Positions 8,368 to 17,240 of a stretch of DNA of 47,258 nt are shown piece after piece. This DNA is from Nostoc sp. 106C. GTDB taxonomy: Bacteria; Cyanobacteriota; Cyanobacteriia; Cyanobacteriales; Nostocaceae. Made by a program: the position numbers and the translations under genes. A model generated the notes under the pieces. The model saw nothing but the letters and a program-made list of their open reading frames with translations, had not been told where the DNA came from and did not search any database. The first letter of the stretch is position 1, and each line of letters begins with the position of its first letter. The stretch is taken from positions 1-47,258 of the forward strand of contig NZ_MTAW01000014.1 in NCBI RefSeq assembly GCF_002154725.1, written 5' to 3'.

Positions 8368-8913
8368 ATGACTCTGAGAATTTACGGCAATCGCCAGCTA
8401 AAAACTATACCTGGTCAAGACACCAGACCCACTAGTGCGCGGGTACGAGAGGCTGTCTTTAATATTTGGCAGGGAAAAATTTCAGGTTGTCGCTGGCTAG
8501 ATTTGTGCGCTGGTACTGGTTCAATGGGAGCAGAGGCTTTGTGTAGAGGAGCCAGCTTAGTAGTAGGTATTGAACAATCGAGCCGCGCTTGTAAAATTAT
8601 TCAAGAAAATTGGCAGCAGGTAGCTCATGCTGACCAAGAATGGAAAGTATTGCGGGGGAATGTACTCCAGCAGTTAAAAACCCTAGCAGGCAAACAATTT
8701 GACATAATTTATTTCGATCCACCTTATGCTAGTGGATTATACCAGCCAGTATTAGAAGCGATCGCTCATTATCAGCTTTTAAATTCTGACGGCGAAATAG
8801 CCGCTGAACACAGTTCCCAAGATTGGACTCCTCCAGTAATTCCAAATTGGGAAATTTGCCGTCAGAAAGTTTACGGTAACACATCTCTAACTTTCTACAG
8901 GAATATCGAATAA
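8368..8913 (+). CDS. rsmD: 16S rRNA (guanine(966)-N(2))-methyltransferase RsmD
   Basis: A 181-residue rRNA methyltransferase that methylates N2 of G966 in 16S rRNA. SAM motif I is L-D-L-C-A-G-T-G-S-M-G (44-54). The catalytic N-methyltransferase motif D-P-P-Y is at 117-120. The N-terminal P-T-S-A-R-V-R-E-A-V-F-N segment (21-32) is diagnostic of RsmD. ATG 8368 gives the expected N-terminus (R-I-Y-G-N). It sits just after the heptamer repeats and is probably transcribed alone or by read-through from hisH. Confidence 0.93.
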   Translation: MTLRIYGNRQLKTIPGQDTRPTSARVREAVFNIWQGKISGCRWLDLCAGTGSMGAEALCRGASLVVGIEQSSRACKIIQENWQQVAHADQEWKVLRGNVLQQLKTLAGKQFDIIYFDPPYASGLYQPVLEAIAHYQLLNSDGEIAAEHSSQDWTPPVIPNWEICRQKVYGNTSLTFYRNIE

Positions 8914-8980
8914 GGGGCAAGGGAGAGAGGGAGACAAGGGAGAATAATTGTTATGTTACTTTCTCATCTCCACTCTCTCA

Positions 8981-9015
8981 GGACTCAGCACTCAGGACTC
9001 AGGACTCAGCACTCT
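8981..9015. repeat. heptamer tandem repeat (GGACTCA/GCACTCA)
   Basis: Five units in register: GGACTCA, GCACTCA, GGACTCA, GGACTCA, GCACTCT. It is a second, distinct heptamer family, placed directly after the petG stop codon between convergent rsmD and petG. Confidence 0.65.
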
Positions 9016-9129
9016 TCAGCCTCCCAGCTGGTTGGGGCGCTTATATTGCTTATAGGCAGCGTAAAACAGACCAGACAGAGTAACCACAATTAAACCAAGA
9101 ACAATACCTGAGAGCAGGGGTTCAACCAC
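9016..9129 (-). CDS. petG: cytochrome b6f complex subunit V (PetG)
   Basis: A 37-residue, single-span thylakoid protein. Read on the minus strand from GTG 9129: [20 protein letters not shown], then [17 protein letters not shown] and a stop at 9016-9018. [13 protein letters not shown] and the Y-K-R-x-N-Q-L/F-G end are characteristic of PetG, a small subunit needed for b6f assembly. GGAG lies about 10 nt upstream of the GTG. The gene is divergent from the cytochrome gene at 9339, consistent with a shared electron-transport context. Confidence 0.93.
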   Translation of the reverse strand: MVEPLLSGIVLGLIVVTLSGLFYAAYKQYKRPNQLGG

Positions 9130-9338
9130 TGTAAATCTCCTCTTTGCAATTATTAAACATTCATTTCCTGTTTTTGATTTTACCAAATTGGGGATGAATC
9201 CCGCGTCCTACAGCGTTTTAGAGAATGAGTGGCGACAAGAAAATCATCTTTTGTGCTTGCAGACAGAATCAAGAACTTTTAAGCTATGTGTAGGAAATGA
9301 AAAACTTTTAGCACACCTCAACTTTAACTACAAACCTT

Positions 9339-9713
9339 TTGGATAACCAGATTACCAAACCTGAAACTCTCATTCAGCGGATCGCTTTGCTGGCTCTTGC
9401 CATATTGCTAGCAATCCCTTTGGGCATTTTTGGTGTTCAAATGGTTCGAGCTTCCGATCCCTATGTCAAGAGTGTTCTCTCTCTCACAGGAAATCCTGTT
9501 CAAGGAAACGCTATCTTTCAAATTAATTGTGCTGGTTGTCATGGCTGGCAAGCAGATGGGCGAGTAGGCCCAAGTTTGCAAGGTGTCTCAAAGCATAAGT
9601 CTCGGTATGGGCTGATTCACCAAGTGATCAGTGGGGAAACGCCGCCAATGCCAAAGTTCCAACCGAGTGCCCAAGAAATGGCAGACCTTTTAAGCTATCT
9701 AGAGTCTTTATAG
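9339..9713 (+). CDS. cytM: cytochrome CytM-type c-type cytochrome
   Basis: A 124-residue class I c-type cytochrome with an uncleaved-looking hydrophobic N-terminal segment (about 12-34) that would anchor it in the membrane. The haem-binding motif is C64-A-G-C67-H68; the distal ligand is probably Met104 in P-P-M-P-K-F. Length, anchor and the downstream A-D-L-L-S-Y-L-E-S-L fit cyanobacterial cytochrome cM, linked to respiration and stress. The start must be TTG 9339: the first in-frame ATG is inside the membrane anchor. The divergent petG gene supports the assignment. Confidence 0.87.
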   Translation: MDNQITKPETLIQRIALLALAILLAIPLGIFGVQMVRASDPYVKSVLSLTGNPVQGNAIFQINCAGCHGWQADGRVGPSLQGVSKHKSRYGLIHQVISGETPPMPKFQPSAQEMADLLSYLESL

Positions 9714-10396
9714 GAGGAAACATCACCATTGCATGGCAATAAGGAATTTTGAGCATTCATTTATAGCGAGAAGTTACAGACAAGAACAATGAGTTTGCGT
9801 ATCTGCTAACTTCTCTTCTTTGTCCAAATTGCTATATCTGGAGCTTAAGCTAATCATCATTCAAACTGCATCCCTACATCTGTTTTCGGGTTCCCTAGTT
9901 GCCTTGGTTAAGCTAACTGTCTCCTAGCGCTGGTTCACAGCGTCTTTATGGGAATATGGATGACGCAACTTAAAAACACATTAGCTTAGGCACGAATTGC
10001 CAAATCGTCTTTATAAATTTTTAACCTTCTATATTTAGTAGGTAGTTAAAAATTAATCGTAAGATGACTGAGCCTGAAAACTTGCCCAGCTTAGAATAAA
10101 GAAATGTTTCAATTGTATCTACCTAAGGAGATAAATATTATCTTCGACGAAACTTTATAATAAGCAACACATTTTTGAAATTACAATTATGTTGAGTATA
10201 CCAGAGGCAGCAACTGATACCAATTTTGGCTTTTAGATTAACAGTCTTTACCTAAAGATTTAACCAAAGTTGGTATGAACACTCACTACTGAGTTTGCGA
10301 TGGCAGAGTTGCTATGCAGATTGCTGAATCAGTATCGAAAACTAAAGAATGTAAAATTCAACAGCCCATAATATATTTTTATATACTTAACACCTA
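9714..10396. other. 683-bp intergenic region
   Basis: I find no convincing gene. Positions 10217-10230 (ATACCAATTTTGGC) and 10263-10276 (ACCAAAGTTGGTAT) form an imperfect inverted repeat (12 of 14) around 32 nt. It could be a small RNA hairpin, an operator or a decayed miniature element. The rest is AT-rich without repeats I can name. Confidence 0.4.
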
Positions 10397-11134
10397 ATGA
10401 CTGAAATACTAAGAATTGGTAACCGTACAATCACGGCTGATGAACTGATCCCCTTACTGGCTGGCTACCAAATGCTGCCACAGTTGCGACGGGAATTAAT
10501 TATTGATGAGGCGATCGCATCCATAGACTGTACTCCAGAAGAAATCGCTCATGCTAGACAGCAATTTTTCGCTGAGAGGCAGTTAGCATCAGAAGCCGAT
10601 GTCAAAGCGTGGATGGAATATCTCGGTCTTAGTGCCAATCAACTAGAAGCTCTGACTGTGCGCAAGCTGAAAGTTGAAAAATTCAAGCAAGTGACTTGGG
10701 GTAAAAAGCTCGAATCTTATTTCTTTCAGTCTAAAGCCAAACTGGACAAAGTAATTTATTCTCTGCTGCGCACTCAAGATATAGGAATAGCTCAAGAACT
10801 ATACTTCCGCATTCAAGCCAAAGAACAGTCGTTTGCAGAAGTAGCACGGGAATATTCAAAAGGCCCGGAGGCGCAAACAGGGGGATTAGTTGGCCCCATT
10901 GAACTCAGCCAACTCCATCCAGCAATGGCGCAATTACTGACTAACACTCAACCAGGTCAAGTTTTACCGCCAACTCGCATTGCTGAATGGTTTGTGATTG
11001 TGCAGTTAGAGAAATTTATCCCCGCACAACTAGATGAACCTATGAGAGTGCGCCTTTTGAATGAACTGTTTGAAAGTTGGATACAGGAACAGCAAAGGCA
11101 AATGATGACTCCAGCTGTTTCTATCAGCAGTTAG
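10397..11134 (+). CDS. parvulin-type peptidyl-prolyl isomerase
   Basis: A 245-residue foldase. Residues about 112-215 form a PpiC/rotamase domain: I-Y-S-L-L-R-T near its start, F-A-E-V-A-R-E-Y-S-K-G-P at 140-150, the G-G-L-V-G-P-I turn, and L-H-P-A-M-A-Q-L-L. The N-terminal 100 residues are helical, as in SurA-like chaperones. No signal peptide is present, so it should be cytoplasmic. Related cyanobacterial genes often sit beside HlyB/HlyD-type peptide exporters; here the next genes are an RND pump and adaptor 1.2 kb away, so no link can be claimed. It starts at ATG 10397. Confidence 0.82.
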   Translation: MTEILRIGNRTITADELIPLLAGYQMLPQLRRELIIDEAIASIDCTPEEIAHARQQFFAERQLASEADVKAWMEYLGLSANQLEALTVRKLKVEKFKQVTWGKKLESYFFQSKAKLDKVIYSLLRTQDIGIAQELYFRIQAKEQSFAEVAREYSKGPEAQTGGLVGPIELSQLHPAMAQLLTNTQPGQVLPPTRIAEWFVIVQLEKFIPAQLDEPMRVRLLNELFESWIQEQQRQMMTPAVSISS

Positions 11135-11296
11135 TGTACCTGAAGAGACAAAAAGGCTAAGGGAAGGGAGACAAGGAGAGAAGTCTCTTGCGAGGCTTCC
11201 TCCGCTCAGAACTTTGGAGAGACAAGAGAGATGAAGGAGACTAGGTTATTTATCGTGCTTACAAGCCCTGCCAGAATTGTCCGCTTCATCGCCTTG

Positions 11297-11482
11297 TTAG
11301 CTCTGTTTGCACAATTCAGACATATATTGTTCACGGTCAAATTTGAATGACCCCAATCGGCGCACTAATTCTATCAGTGATTGATTATTGATATAAATTT
11401 CAGCCACGCAAAGACCTTTACCTAGTGTCCAGGGAGGAAATGAGCGATTTATTCGTATTTCAAAATTATCCAAAGTTTGCAT
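11297..11482 (-). CDS. small hypothetical protein or fragment
   Basis: From ATG 11482, 61 residues (M-Q-T-L-D-N-F-E-I-R-I-N at the start, ending E-L-C-K-Q-S); an upstream ATG at 11512 adds ten residues. The sequence N-F-E-I-R-I-N-R ... E-I-Y-I-N-N-Q-S-L-I-E-L-V-R-R-L reads like the start of a larger soluble protein, so it may be a truncated gene. Function unknown. It lies among relics, which lowers confidence that it is expressed. Confidence 0.35.
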   Translation of the reverse strand: MQTLDNFEIRINRSFPPWTLGKGLCVAEIYINNQSLIELVRRLGSFKFDREQYMSELCKQS

Positions 11483-11652
11483 CTGGTTGTCCTGTAATGT
11501 TCGCCTTATCACTAACTAATGTAACAATGCAAAGAATTTGCACTACATTAGCAGCGATCGCCTTCTTTGATTTCGGTTATATGAGTTAACCGACATTGAG
11601 GTAGAAGCGGCTAATTTAGAGCAATATGTTGTGCTTCATGGTAAGTGTATAG

Positions 11653-11715
11653 ATGAAGATAACTGCTGAGGATTTATTGCAGCGATATGCTGCTGGAAAA
11701 AGAAATTTTGTTTAG
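11653..11715 (+). pseudogene. N-terminal relic of a pentapeptide-repeat protein
   Basis: ATG 11653 encodes M-K-I-T-A-E-D-L-L-Q-R-Y-A-A-G-K-R-N-F-V and then TAG. E-x-L-L-x-R-Y-A-A-G-x-R-x-F is the standard opening of cyanobacterial pentapeptide-repeat proteins. No A-(D/N)-L-x-x repeats follow in any frame, so only the head of the gene remains. Confidence 0.45.
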
Positions 11716-11979
11716 TCGAACTTGGTATATATACTTTTTAGACGACCAAGATACTGGGGTTTTTAGCACTAAATTATTATCATTTATTACTATATAAACA
11801 AGATTTATTTACATGTAATTAATACATTAACCCATGCAGGCAGGTTTTGTCTGTTTCGCCGCGATTTCCCATCATTAAGGCTAAATAAAATTATGCATGA
11901 AATATTATATATTGATTGTTGAAGAAGTATAGGGTCTTGCAATTTACATATCTGTATGCAAAGATGAATATACATAAAA

Positions 11980-12005
11980 TACGGTAAATCTACCAATTTA
12001 CCGTA
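11980..12005. promoter_or_regulatory. dyad operator-like site, copy 1
   Basis: TACGGTAAAT (11980-11989) and ATTTACCGTA (11996-12005) form a perfect 10-bp dyad with a 6-nt centre, i.e. TACGGTAA-N10-TTACCGTA. The same dyad with the same spacing occurs at 39367-39392, and a half-degenerate copy at 42502-42527. The right part TCTACCAATTTACCGTA (11989-12005) matches 42511-42527 at 16 of 17 positions. It is 303 bp upstream of the RND pump gene. Confidence 0.5.
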
Positions 12006-12308
12006 CTAGTTCCGGTCAATGCTCAGAAATCTAGTTAGCTGATTGCAAATGAAGGCATTCAGCCAATTTTATTTGGAAGTAAATGACTAAAATCCAAATT
12101 TATAACTTCAACAACAATATTGCGATGACGCCAGGGGTAATCTGGCTTACTTCACCAGACTTTAAGGCAAGCAATCCTGATAGCGTAGTTGGATGGCTTA
12201 ATACTACCTTCAGATTTTAATCTGGGGAACTGCTGTACAGTCTGCGTTTTTGATATTTTAATTACCCTGAGAGAATGAATAAGAAAGAATAATTTAAACT
12301 AAAACACA

Positions 12309-15300
12309 ATGTGGATTGTTCAACTTGCTCTTCGCCGTCCCTACACCTTCGTAATCACTGCCATACTAATTTTTGTCTTAGGAGTAGTCACAATTACACG
12401 TATGGCAACGGATATTTTTCCAGAAATTAATATTCCCGTTGTCAGTGTAATTTGGTCTTATAACGGTGTTTCACCAGAAGAAATGGAACAGCGTATTGTT
12501 ACAACCAGCGAACGCTCTTTTACAACTACAGTTAATGATATTGAACACATTGAATCCCAATCATTAAATGGTGTTAGTGTCATTAAAGTTTTCTTCCAAC
12601 CAGGAGCCAAAATTGAGGCAGCAGTAGCTCAACTTACTTCGATTACTCAAACCATTCTGCGGGTTTTACCGCCAGGAATAACGCCTCCTTTGATTATTCG
12701 CTACAATGCGTCTAATGTGCCAATTCTCCAACTAAGTGTTAGTAGTAAATCACTATCAGAGCAGGAACTTTACGATAACGGCAATAATTTTCTGCGTACT
12801 CAGCTAGCGACCGTTCAAGGTGCATCTGTACCGTTACCTTATGGAGGGAAACCTCGGCAAATCATGGTAGATCTAGACCCGCAAGCATTATTTGCTAAAG
12901 GTCTTTCTGCAACTGATGTCACAACTGCTATCACTGCCCAAAATCTGATTTTACCTGCGGGAAATGCCAAGCTAGGCGATCGCGAGTACAATATTCGGCT
13001 CAATAGCAGTCCGCAAGTGATAGAAGCCTTAAATGATATACCAATTAAACAAATCAACGGTACTGTCATTTATATGCGTGATGTTGCTCAAGTCCATGAT
13101 GGCTTTGCTGTGCAAAACAATATTGTCCGTCGAGATGGGCGACGTTCTAGTTTATTGACTATCCTCAAAAACGGTAGTGCTTCGACTTTAGATGTTGTGG
13201 CTCGTGTCAAACAAACATTACCACGCATTCAAGCCACATTACCTAAAGAATTAGATTTAGACATACTATTCGATCAATCTATATTTGTTAAAGCTTCTAT
13301 TCAAGGAGTATTAACTGAGGGGCTAATTGCTGCTTGCTTAACTGCTGCCATGATTTTATTGTTTTTAGGCAGTTGGCGTAGTACTTTAATTGTCGCCATC
13401 TCCATCCCTCTATCAATTCTTTGTTCGATTGTTGTCCTCAGATTAATAGGACAGACTCTCAATATTATGACCTTAGGAGGTCTAGCTTTAGCAGTTGGGA
13501 TTTTAGTAGATGATGCCACAGTAGAAATTGAAAATATCCACCGTAATTTTGGGCAGGGAAAACCCCTTAAACAAGCTATTTTAGATGGCGCGCAACAAAT
13601 AGCTGTTCCGGCTTTTGTTTCCACCTTAGCAATCTGTATTGTTTTTATACCTGTAATTTTTTTAACTGGAGTAGCACAATCGCTATTTATGCCTTTAGGT
13701 ATGGCGGTTGTATTTGCAATGCTTGCTTCTTATCTTCTATCACGTACAGTAGTGCCGATGTTAGCAAATTTTCTACTTGGTAAAGAAGTGCATCTTTATA
13801 CTGAGCATGAAAATTTTGAACAGAATCTTCACCTCTCATCCCAAGTTGAAAAAAAAGATATTTTCTGGCGCATTCATGAGCAGTTTAACCGCAAATTTGA
13901 AAGATTTCGCCAACACTATCGCAATACTTTAGCCAAGGCTCTAAATCATCGCGGTATTGTTTTTGCACTGTTTGGTGCTTTTTGGGTAAGTGCTTTAGTT
14001 TTGCTACCTTTTGTCGGTCAAGACTTTTTTCCTCAAGTAGATGCGGGTCAGTTTCGCTTGCACGTCCGCACTCCTGCTGGAACGCGAATTGAGAAAACAG
14101 AACAGATTTTTACTCAAGTTGAAAACGCGATTCGCCAAATTATTCCCCAGCAAGAATTAGAAATTATTCTTGACAACATTGGTGTACCTGTAGGTGGAGT
14201 CAACCTTGCTTTTAGCGACACAGCAACTATAGGGCCTGGTGATGGAGAAATTCTTGTAGCCCTCAAAGAAGGGAAACATCACTCTACTTGGAAATATGTG
14301 CGACAACTTCGCCAAGAATTAACTGCCCAATTTCCCCAATTAACCTTCTTTTTTCAACCTGCGGATATAGTAACTCAAATTCTTAATTTTGGGTTACCAG
14401 CTCCCATTGATATTCAAGTTATAGGCCCTGCCAAAAATCGTCGGGATAACTACAAAATTGCTAAACAAATCAAAACCAAGATAGAAAAAATTTCTGGAGC
14501 AGTTGATGTTCATTTACATCAAGTTGTCGATGCCCCAGAAATACGTATTAATGTAGATCGTTCTCAGGCACAACGTACTGGTTTAACTCAAAGGGATGTC
14601 GCCAATAACTTACTCACATCATTAAGTTCTAGCGGTCAAACATCCCCCAATTTTTGGCTCGATCCGATTAAAGGAGTTAGTTATTTAGTAGCTGTACAAG
14701 TTCCTCAGTATAAACTTAACTCCCTAGAAAAGATTCAGAACACACCTGTAGCTAATGGCGCTAACGCATCACAACTCTTAAGTAATCTTGCTGTTGTGCA
14801 ACGTGGTAAAGCATCTGCTGTGGTTAATCATTACAATGTACAGCCTGTCTTTGATATCTATGCAAATGTGCAAGGTCGTGATTTAGGTGCTGTAGCTCAA
14901 GAGGTTTATAAAATAGTTGACCAATTTCAGCATGAATTACCACGGGGAACATCAATTAAAGTCAAAGGCCAAATAGAAACCATGAACACATCTTTTCTAG
15001 GACTAGAAGTGGGATTGCTATTTGCAATTGGATTAGTTTATTGCCTAATGGTAGTAAATTTCCAATCTTGGCTCGATCCGTTCATTATCATGATGGCATT
15101 GCCAAATGCTTTAGCTGGAATTGTTTGGATATTGTTTATTACCAATACGACTTTTAGCGTCCCTTCTTTAATGGGTGCAATTATGAGTATTGGAGTGGCG
15201 ACTGCTAATAGTATTTTACTGGTCACATTTGCTAATGAGCAACGTCTCATGGGAGAAAAAGCTGTGTCTGCGGCTTTAATCGCAGGTTATACCCGTTTGC

Positions 15301-15542
15301 GTCCAGTATTGATGACTGCTGGAGCGATGATTATTGGGATGTTACCAATGTCTCTTGGTTTAGGAGAGGGTGGCGAACAAAATGCTCCTTTAGGACGTGC
15401 TGTGATTGGTGGTTTATTAGCAGCAACAGTGGCAACTTTAATTTTTGTACCTGTAATTTATAGTATTTTGCGCCGTAAACAACCCCAAAATTTAGAGGAA
15501 GAAACATCATCTGCTGTCAAACTAACTGTAGTCAATCGGTAA
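12309..15542 (+). CDS. RND efflux transporter, permease subunit (HAE family)
   Basis: A 1077-residue inner-membrane proton antiporter of the AcrB/MdtB type. The N-terminal R-R-P-Y-T-F-V leads into TM1, then a large periplasmic loop beginning with D-I-F-P-E-I-N-I-P-V-V-S-V. The cluster of TM2-6 starts near residue 337, and TM4 carries the paired aspartates D401-D402 (G-I-L-V-D-D-A-T-V-E-I-E-N) used for proton relay. A second half repeats the layout after about residue 555. It starts at ATG 12309 and is followed after 33 bp by its adaptor gene, so the two form an operon. No outer-membrane channel gene is adjacent. The substrate (drug, metal or lipid) is unknown, although the charged heavy-metal signature of CusA-type pumps is not evident. 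Confidence 0.92.
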   Translation: MWIVQLALRRPYTFVITAILIFVLGVVTITRMATDIFPEINIPVVSVIWSYNGVSPEEMEQRIVTTSERSFTTTVNDIEHIESQSLNGVSVIKVFFQPGAKIEAAVAQLTSITQTILRVLPPGITPPLIIRYNASNVPILQLSVSSKSLSEQELYDNGNNFLRTQLATVQGASVPLPYGGKPRQIMVDLDPQALFAKGLSATDVTTAITAQNLILPAGNAKLGDREYNIRLNSSPQVIEALNDIPIKQINGTVIYMRDVAQVHDGFAVQNNIVRRDGRRSSLLTILKNGSASTLDVVARVKQTLPRIQATLPKELDLDILFDQSIFVKASIQGVLTEGLIAACLTAAMILLFLGSWRSTLIVAISIPLSILCSIVVLRLIGQTLNIMTLGGLALAVGILVDDATVEIENIHRNFGQGKPLKQAILDGAQQIAVPAFVSTLAICIVFIPVIFLTGVAQSLFMPLGMAVVFAMLASYLLSRTVVPMLANFLLGKEVHLYTEHENFEQNLHLSSQVEKKDIFWRIHEQFNRKFERFRQHYRNTLAKALNHRGIVFALFGAFWVSALVLLPFVGQDFFPQVDAGQFRLHVRTPAGTRIEKTEQIFTQVENAIRQIIPQQELEIILDNIGVPVGGVNLAFSDTATIGPGDGEILVALKEGKHHSTWKYVRQLRQELTAQFPQLTFFFQPADIVTQILNFGLPAPIDIQVIGPAKNRRDNYKIAKQIKTKIEKISGAVDVHLHQVVDAPEIRINVDRSQAQRTGLTQRDVANNLLTSLSSSGQTSPNFWLDPIKGVSYLVAVQVPQYKLNSLEKIQNTPVANGANASQLLSNLAVVQRGKASAVVNHYNVQPVFDIYANVQGRDLGAVAQEVYKIVDQFQHELPRGTSIKVKGQIETMNTSFLGLEVGLLFAIGLVYCLMVVNFQSWLDPFIIMMALPNALAGIVWILFITNTTFSVPSLMGAIMSIGVATANSILLVTFANEQRLMGEKAVSAALIAGYTRLRPVLMTAGAMIIGMLPMSLGLGEGGEQNAPLGRAVIGGLLAATVATLIFVPVIYSILRRKQPQNLEEETSSAVKLTVVNR

Positions 15543-15575
15543 AGCAATCAAGAGGAATGTTTAAATATATCAACT

Positions 15576-17009
15576 ATGGATACTCAAGAAAAGTCTCAAA
15601 TTGAAAATTCTGATATCACATCAGATGTGGCAACAAATCAAAAAAATCGCTTTAGCTCTATCACCATTATTGCCACGACAACTTTTGTTGTCACTGGACT
15701 GTTAGCAATTGGTATTATCCCGCGCATACAAAAGCAATCAGAATTAAATGCCTTTGCTAAATCTACAACAGCTAAAGTTACTACAGTTAATGTAATTAAG
15801 CCAAAGCTGGCATCTAATACTACTGAGTTAGTTCTCCCAGCTACTATTCAAGCTAATCGAGAAACAACAATTTATGCTCGTACAAGTGGTTACTTACAAA
15901 AGAGATTAGTGGATATTGGCAACCGGGTAAGTGCAGGACAATTATTAGCTGTAATCGATGCACCGGAAACTGACCAAGATGTGCAGCAAGCTGTTGCTGA
16001 ATTGGCAAAATCTGATGCTAATCTGGCACAAGTGCAAGCAGATTTAGTACAAAAACAAAGTAGTCTTGCTCAAGCACAAGCAAACTTAAAAGCTAGACAG
16101 GCTGAATTAGTTCAGGCACGTACCAACCTAGAATTAGCACGTCAAACTTGGCAACGTTGGCAAGCACTGCAAAAGCAAGGAGCTGTTGCTACACAGGCTG
16201 CTGATGAGCGTCTATCAACATTTAATGCAAATAAAGCAAATGTAGATGCGTTAGTTGCTCGCGTTAAATCCGAGCGAGATAATGTGAATACTGCTGTTGC
16301 AGCAATTCAATCTCAAAAAGCTAACATTAATGCGTTTGTTGCAAGTAAGGCTGCTAGTAAGTCAAACTTGCAACGTACAACTGTTCTACAATCATTTAAA
16401 CAAGTTGTTGCGCCTTTTACAGGTGTAATTACTGCGCGCAACGTGGATACAGGAGCTTTGATTTCTGCTGGCAGCAACAATAATAATGGAAATTCTTGGT
16501 TGTTTAAGATTGCTCAAACAGATACTTTACGTATCCGAATCAACGTTCCCCAAGCTTTTGTTCAATCAATTCAGCCCAGACAAAATGCGGTAATTCGTGT
16601 TAATGAGCTACCGAAAAAAACTTTTTCTGGTCAAGTGATTCGTACTGCTGATGCTTTAGATGCCAATTCTAATACTCTGTTAACTGAAATTGAAGTGAAG
16701 AATTCGGAAAATTTGCTGCGACCAGGAATGTATGCTGAAGTCAAGTTTCAGACTAAACGTCCTCATCCACCTTTGTTAGTCCCGGCTAATACTTTGATGA
16801 TTAATACAGATGGTGTACAAGTAGCAAGCGTAACGAAGGAAGGTAAGGTTAGGTACAAAAAAGTAGAGTTGGGACGAGACTATGGGACTGAAGTTGAAGT
16901 GGTTTCTGGTTTAAGCCCTAATGTGATGTTAATTACTAATCCTACGGATGCTCTCCAAAACGGTCAATCGGTTCAGGCACTTGTATCGAAATCTAAGACT
17001 AAGAAATGA
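15576..17009 (+). CDS. RND efflux periplasmic adaptor subunit (MFP)
   Basis: A 477-residue membrane fusion protein that links the RND pump to an outer-membrane channel. One N-terminal membrane anchor spans about residues 27-49. A biotinyl-lipoyl half-motif follows (G-Y-L-Q-K-R-L-V-D-I-G-N-R-V-S-A-G-Q-L, about 108-126), then a long Ala/Gln-rich coiled-coil hairpin (about 135-270), then the second half-motif (A-P-F-T-G-V-I-T-A-R, about 280-289) and beta-barrel domains. It starts at ATG 15576, 33 bp after the pump gene. The pump-then-adaptor order is the reverse of acrAB but seen in other RND operons. Confidence 0.9.
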   Translation: MDTQEKSQIENSDITSDVATNQKNRFSSITIIATTTFVVTGLLAIGIIPRIQKQSELNAFAKSTTAKVTTVNVIKPKLASNTTELVLPATIQANRETTIYARTSGYLQKRLVDIGNRVSAGQLLAVIDAPETDQDVQQAVAELAKSDANLAQVQADLVQKQSSLAQAQANLKARQAELVQARTNLELARQTWQRWQALQKQGAVATQAADERLSTFNANKANVDALVARVKSERDNVNTAVAAIQSQKANINAFVASKAASKSNLQRTTVLQSFKQVVAPFTGVITARNVDTGALISAGSNNNNGNSWLFKIAQTDTLRIRINVPQAFVQSIQPRQNAVIRVNELPKKTFSGQVIRTADALDANSNTLLTEIEVKNSENLLRPGMYAEVKFQTKRPHPPLLVPANTLMINTDGVQVASVTKEGKVRYKKVELGRDYGTEVEVVSGLSPNVMLITNPTDALQNGQSVQALVSKSKTKK

Positions 17010-17039
17010 TGCCTGAGATATGGATATTTTTACTATATG

Positions 17040-17067
17040 CTGCAAGAATGCGATCGCATTCTTGCAG
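17040..17067 (+). terminator. perfect palindrome centred on a HIP1 site
   Basis: CTGCAAGAATGCGA (17040-17053) and TCGCATTCTTGCAG (17054-17067) are exact reverse complements with no spacer, and the centre is GCGATCGC. Located 31 bp after the adaptor stop and followed by TTAAGTTTTTA, it probably terminates the RND operon, though it could also be cruciform DNA or a protein site. Confidence 0.5.
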
Positions 17068-17079
17068 TTAAGTTTTTAA

Positions 17080-17166
17080 ATGCGTGTGAGTGCTACAGAA
17101 ATTCAGACTGTAGGTAGCAAAGGCTATGACGGCTTTGCCATCGCTGTTGTGACTGGCGATGTTTAA
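17080..17166 (+). pseudogene. C-terminal relic of an O-methyltransferase
   Basis: A 28-codon frame, ATG 17080 to TAA 17166, preceded directly by a stop. It encodes A-T-E-I-Q-T-V-G-S-K-G-Y-D-G-F-A-I-A-V-V-T and so resembles the last residues of CCoAOMT-like class I SAM O-methyltransferases (Q-T-V-G-x-K-G-Y-D-G). No other part of such a gene is present nearby. Confidence 0.45.
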
Positions 17167-17240
17167 ATTGTAAAAGCGATCGCATTGGGTAATAGCTGTA
17201 ATGTTTAACTTAGTGTACAAGTCAGGTGATCGCTACTAAT

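Larger units (their letters stand above)
11135..12308. other. 1.17-kb low-coding region with gene remnants
   Basis: This long gap contains a purine-rich stretch (11150-11240), a small minus-strand reading frame (11297-11482), a pentapeptide-repeat N-terminal relic (11653-11715), and a strong dyad (11980-12005). A 45-codon reading frame at 12083-12220 has no recognisable relatives. No complete gene of normal size is present; the region looks like a graveyard plus the control region of the RND operon. Confidence 0.5.

Noticed and set aside
11805-11996. 63-residue minus-strand frame in the 11-12 kb gap
   Set aside because: It overlaps the dyad at 11980-12005 and has no recognisable similarity.
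12083-12220. 45-codon reading frame before the RND pump gene
   Set aside because: No recognisable motif, no clear ribosome-binding site, and AT-rich DNA gives such frames by chance; it lies in the probable control region of the pump.
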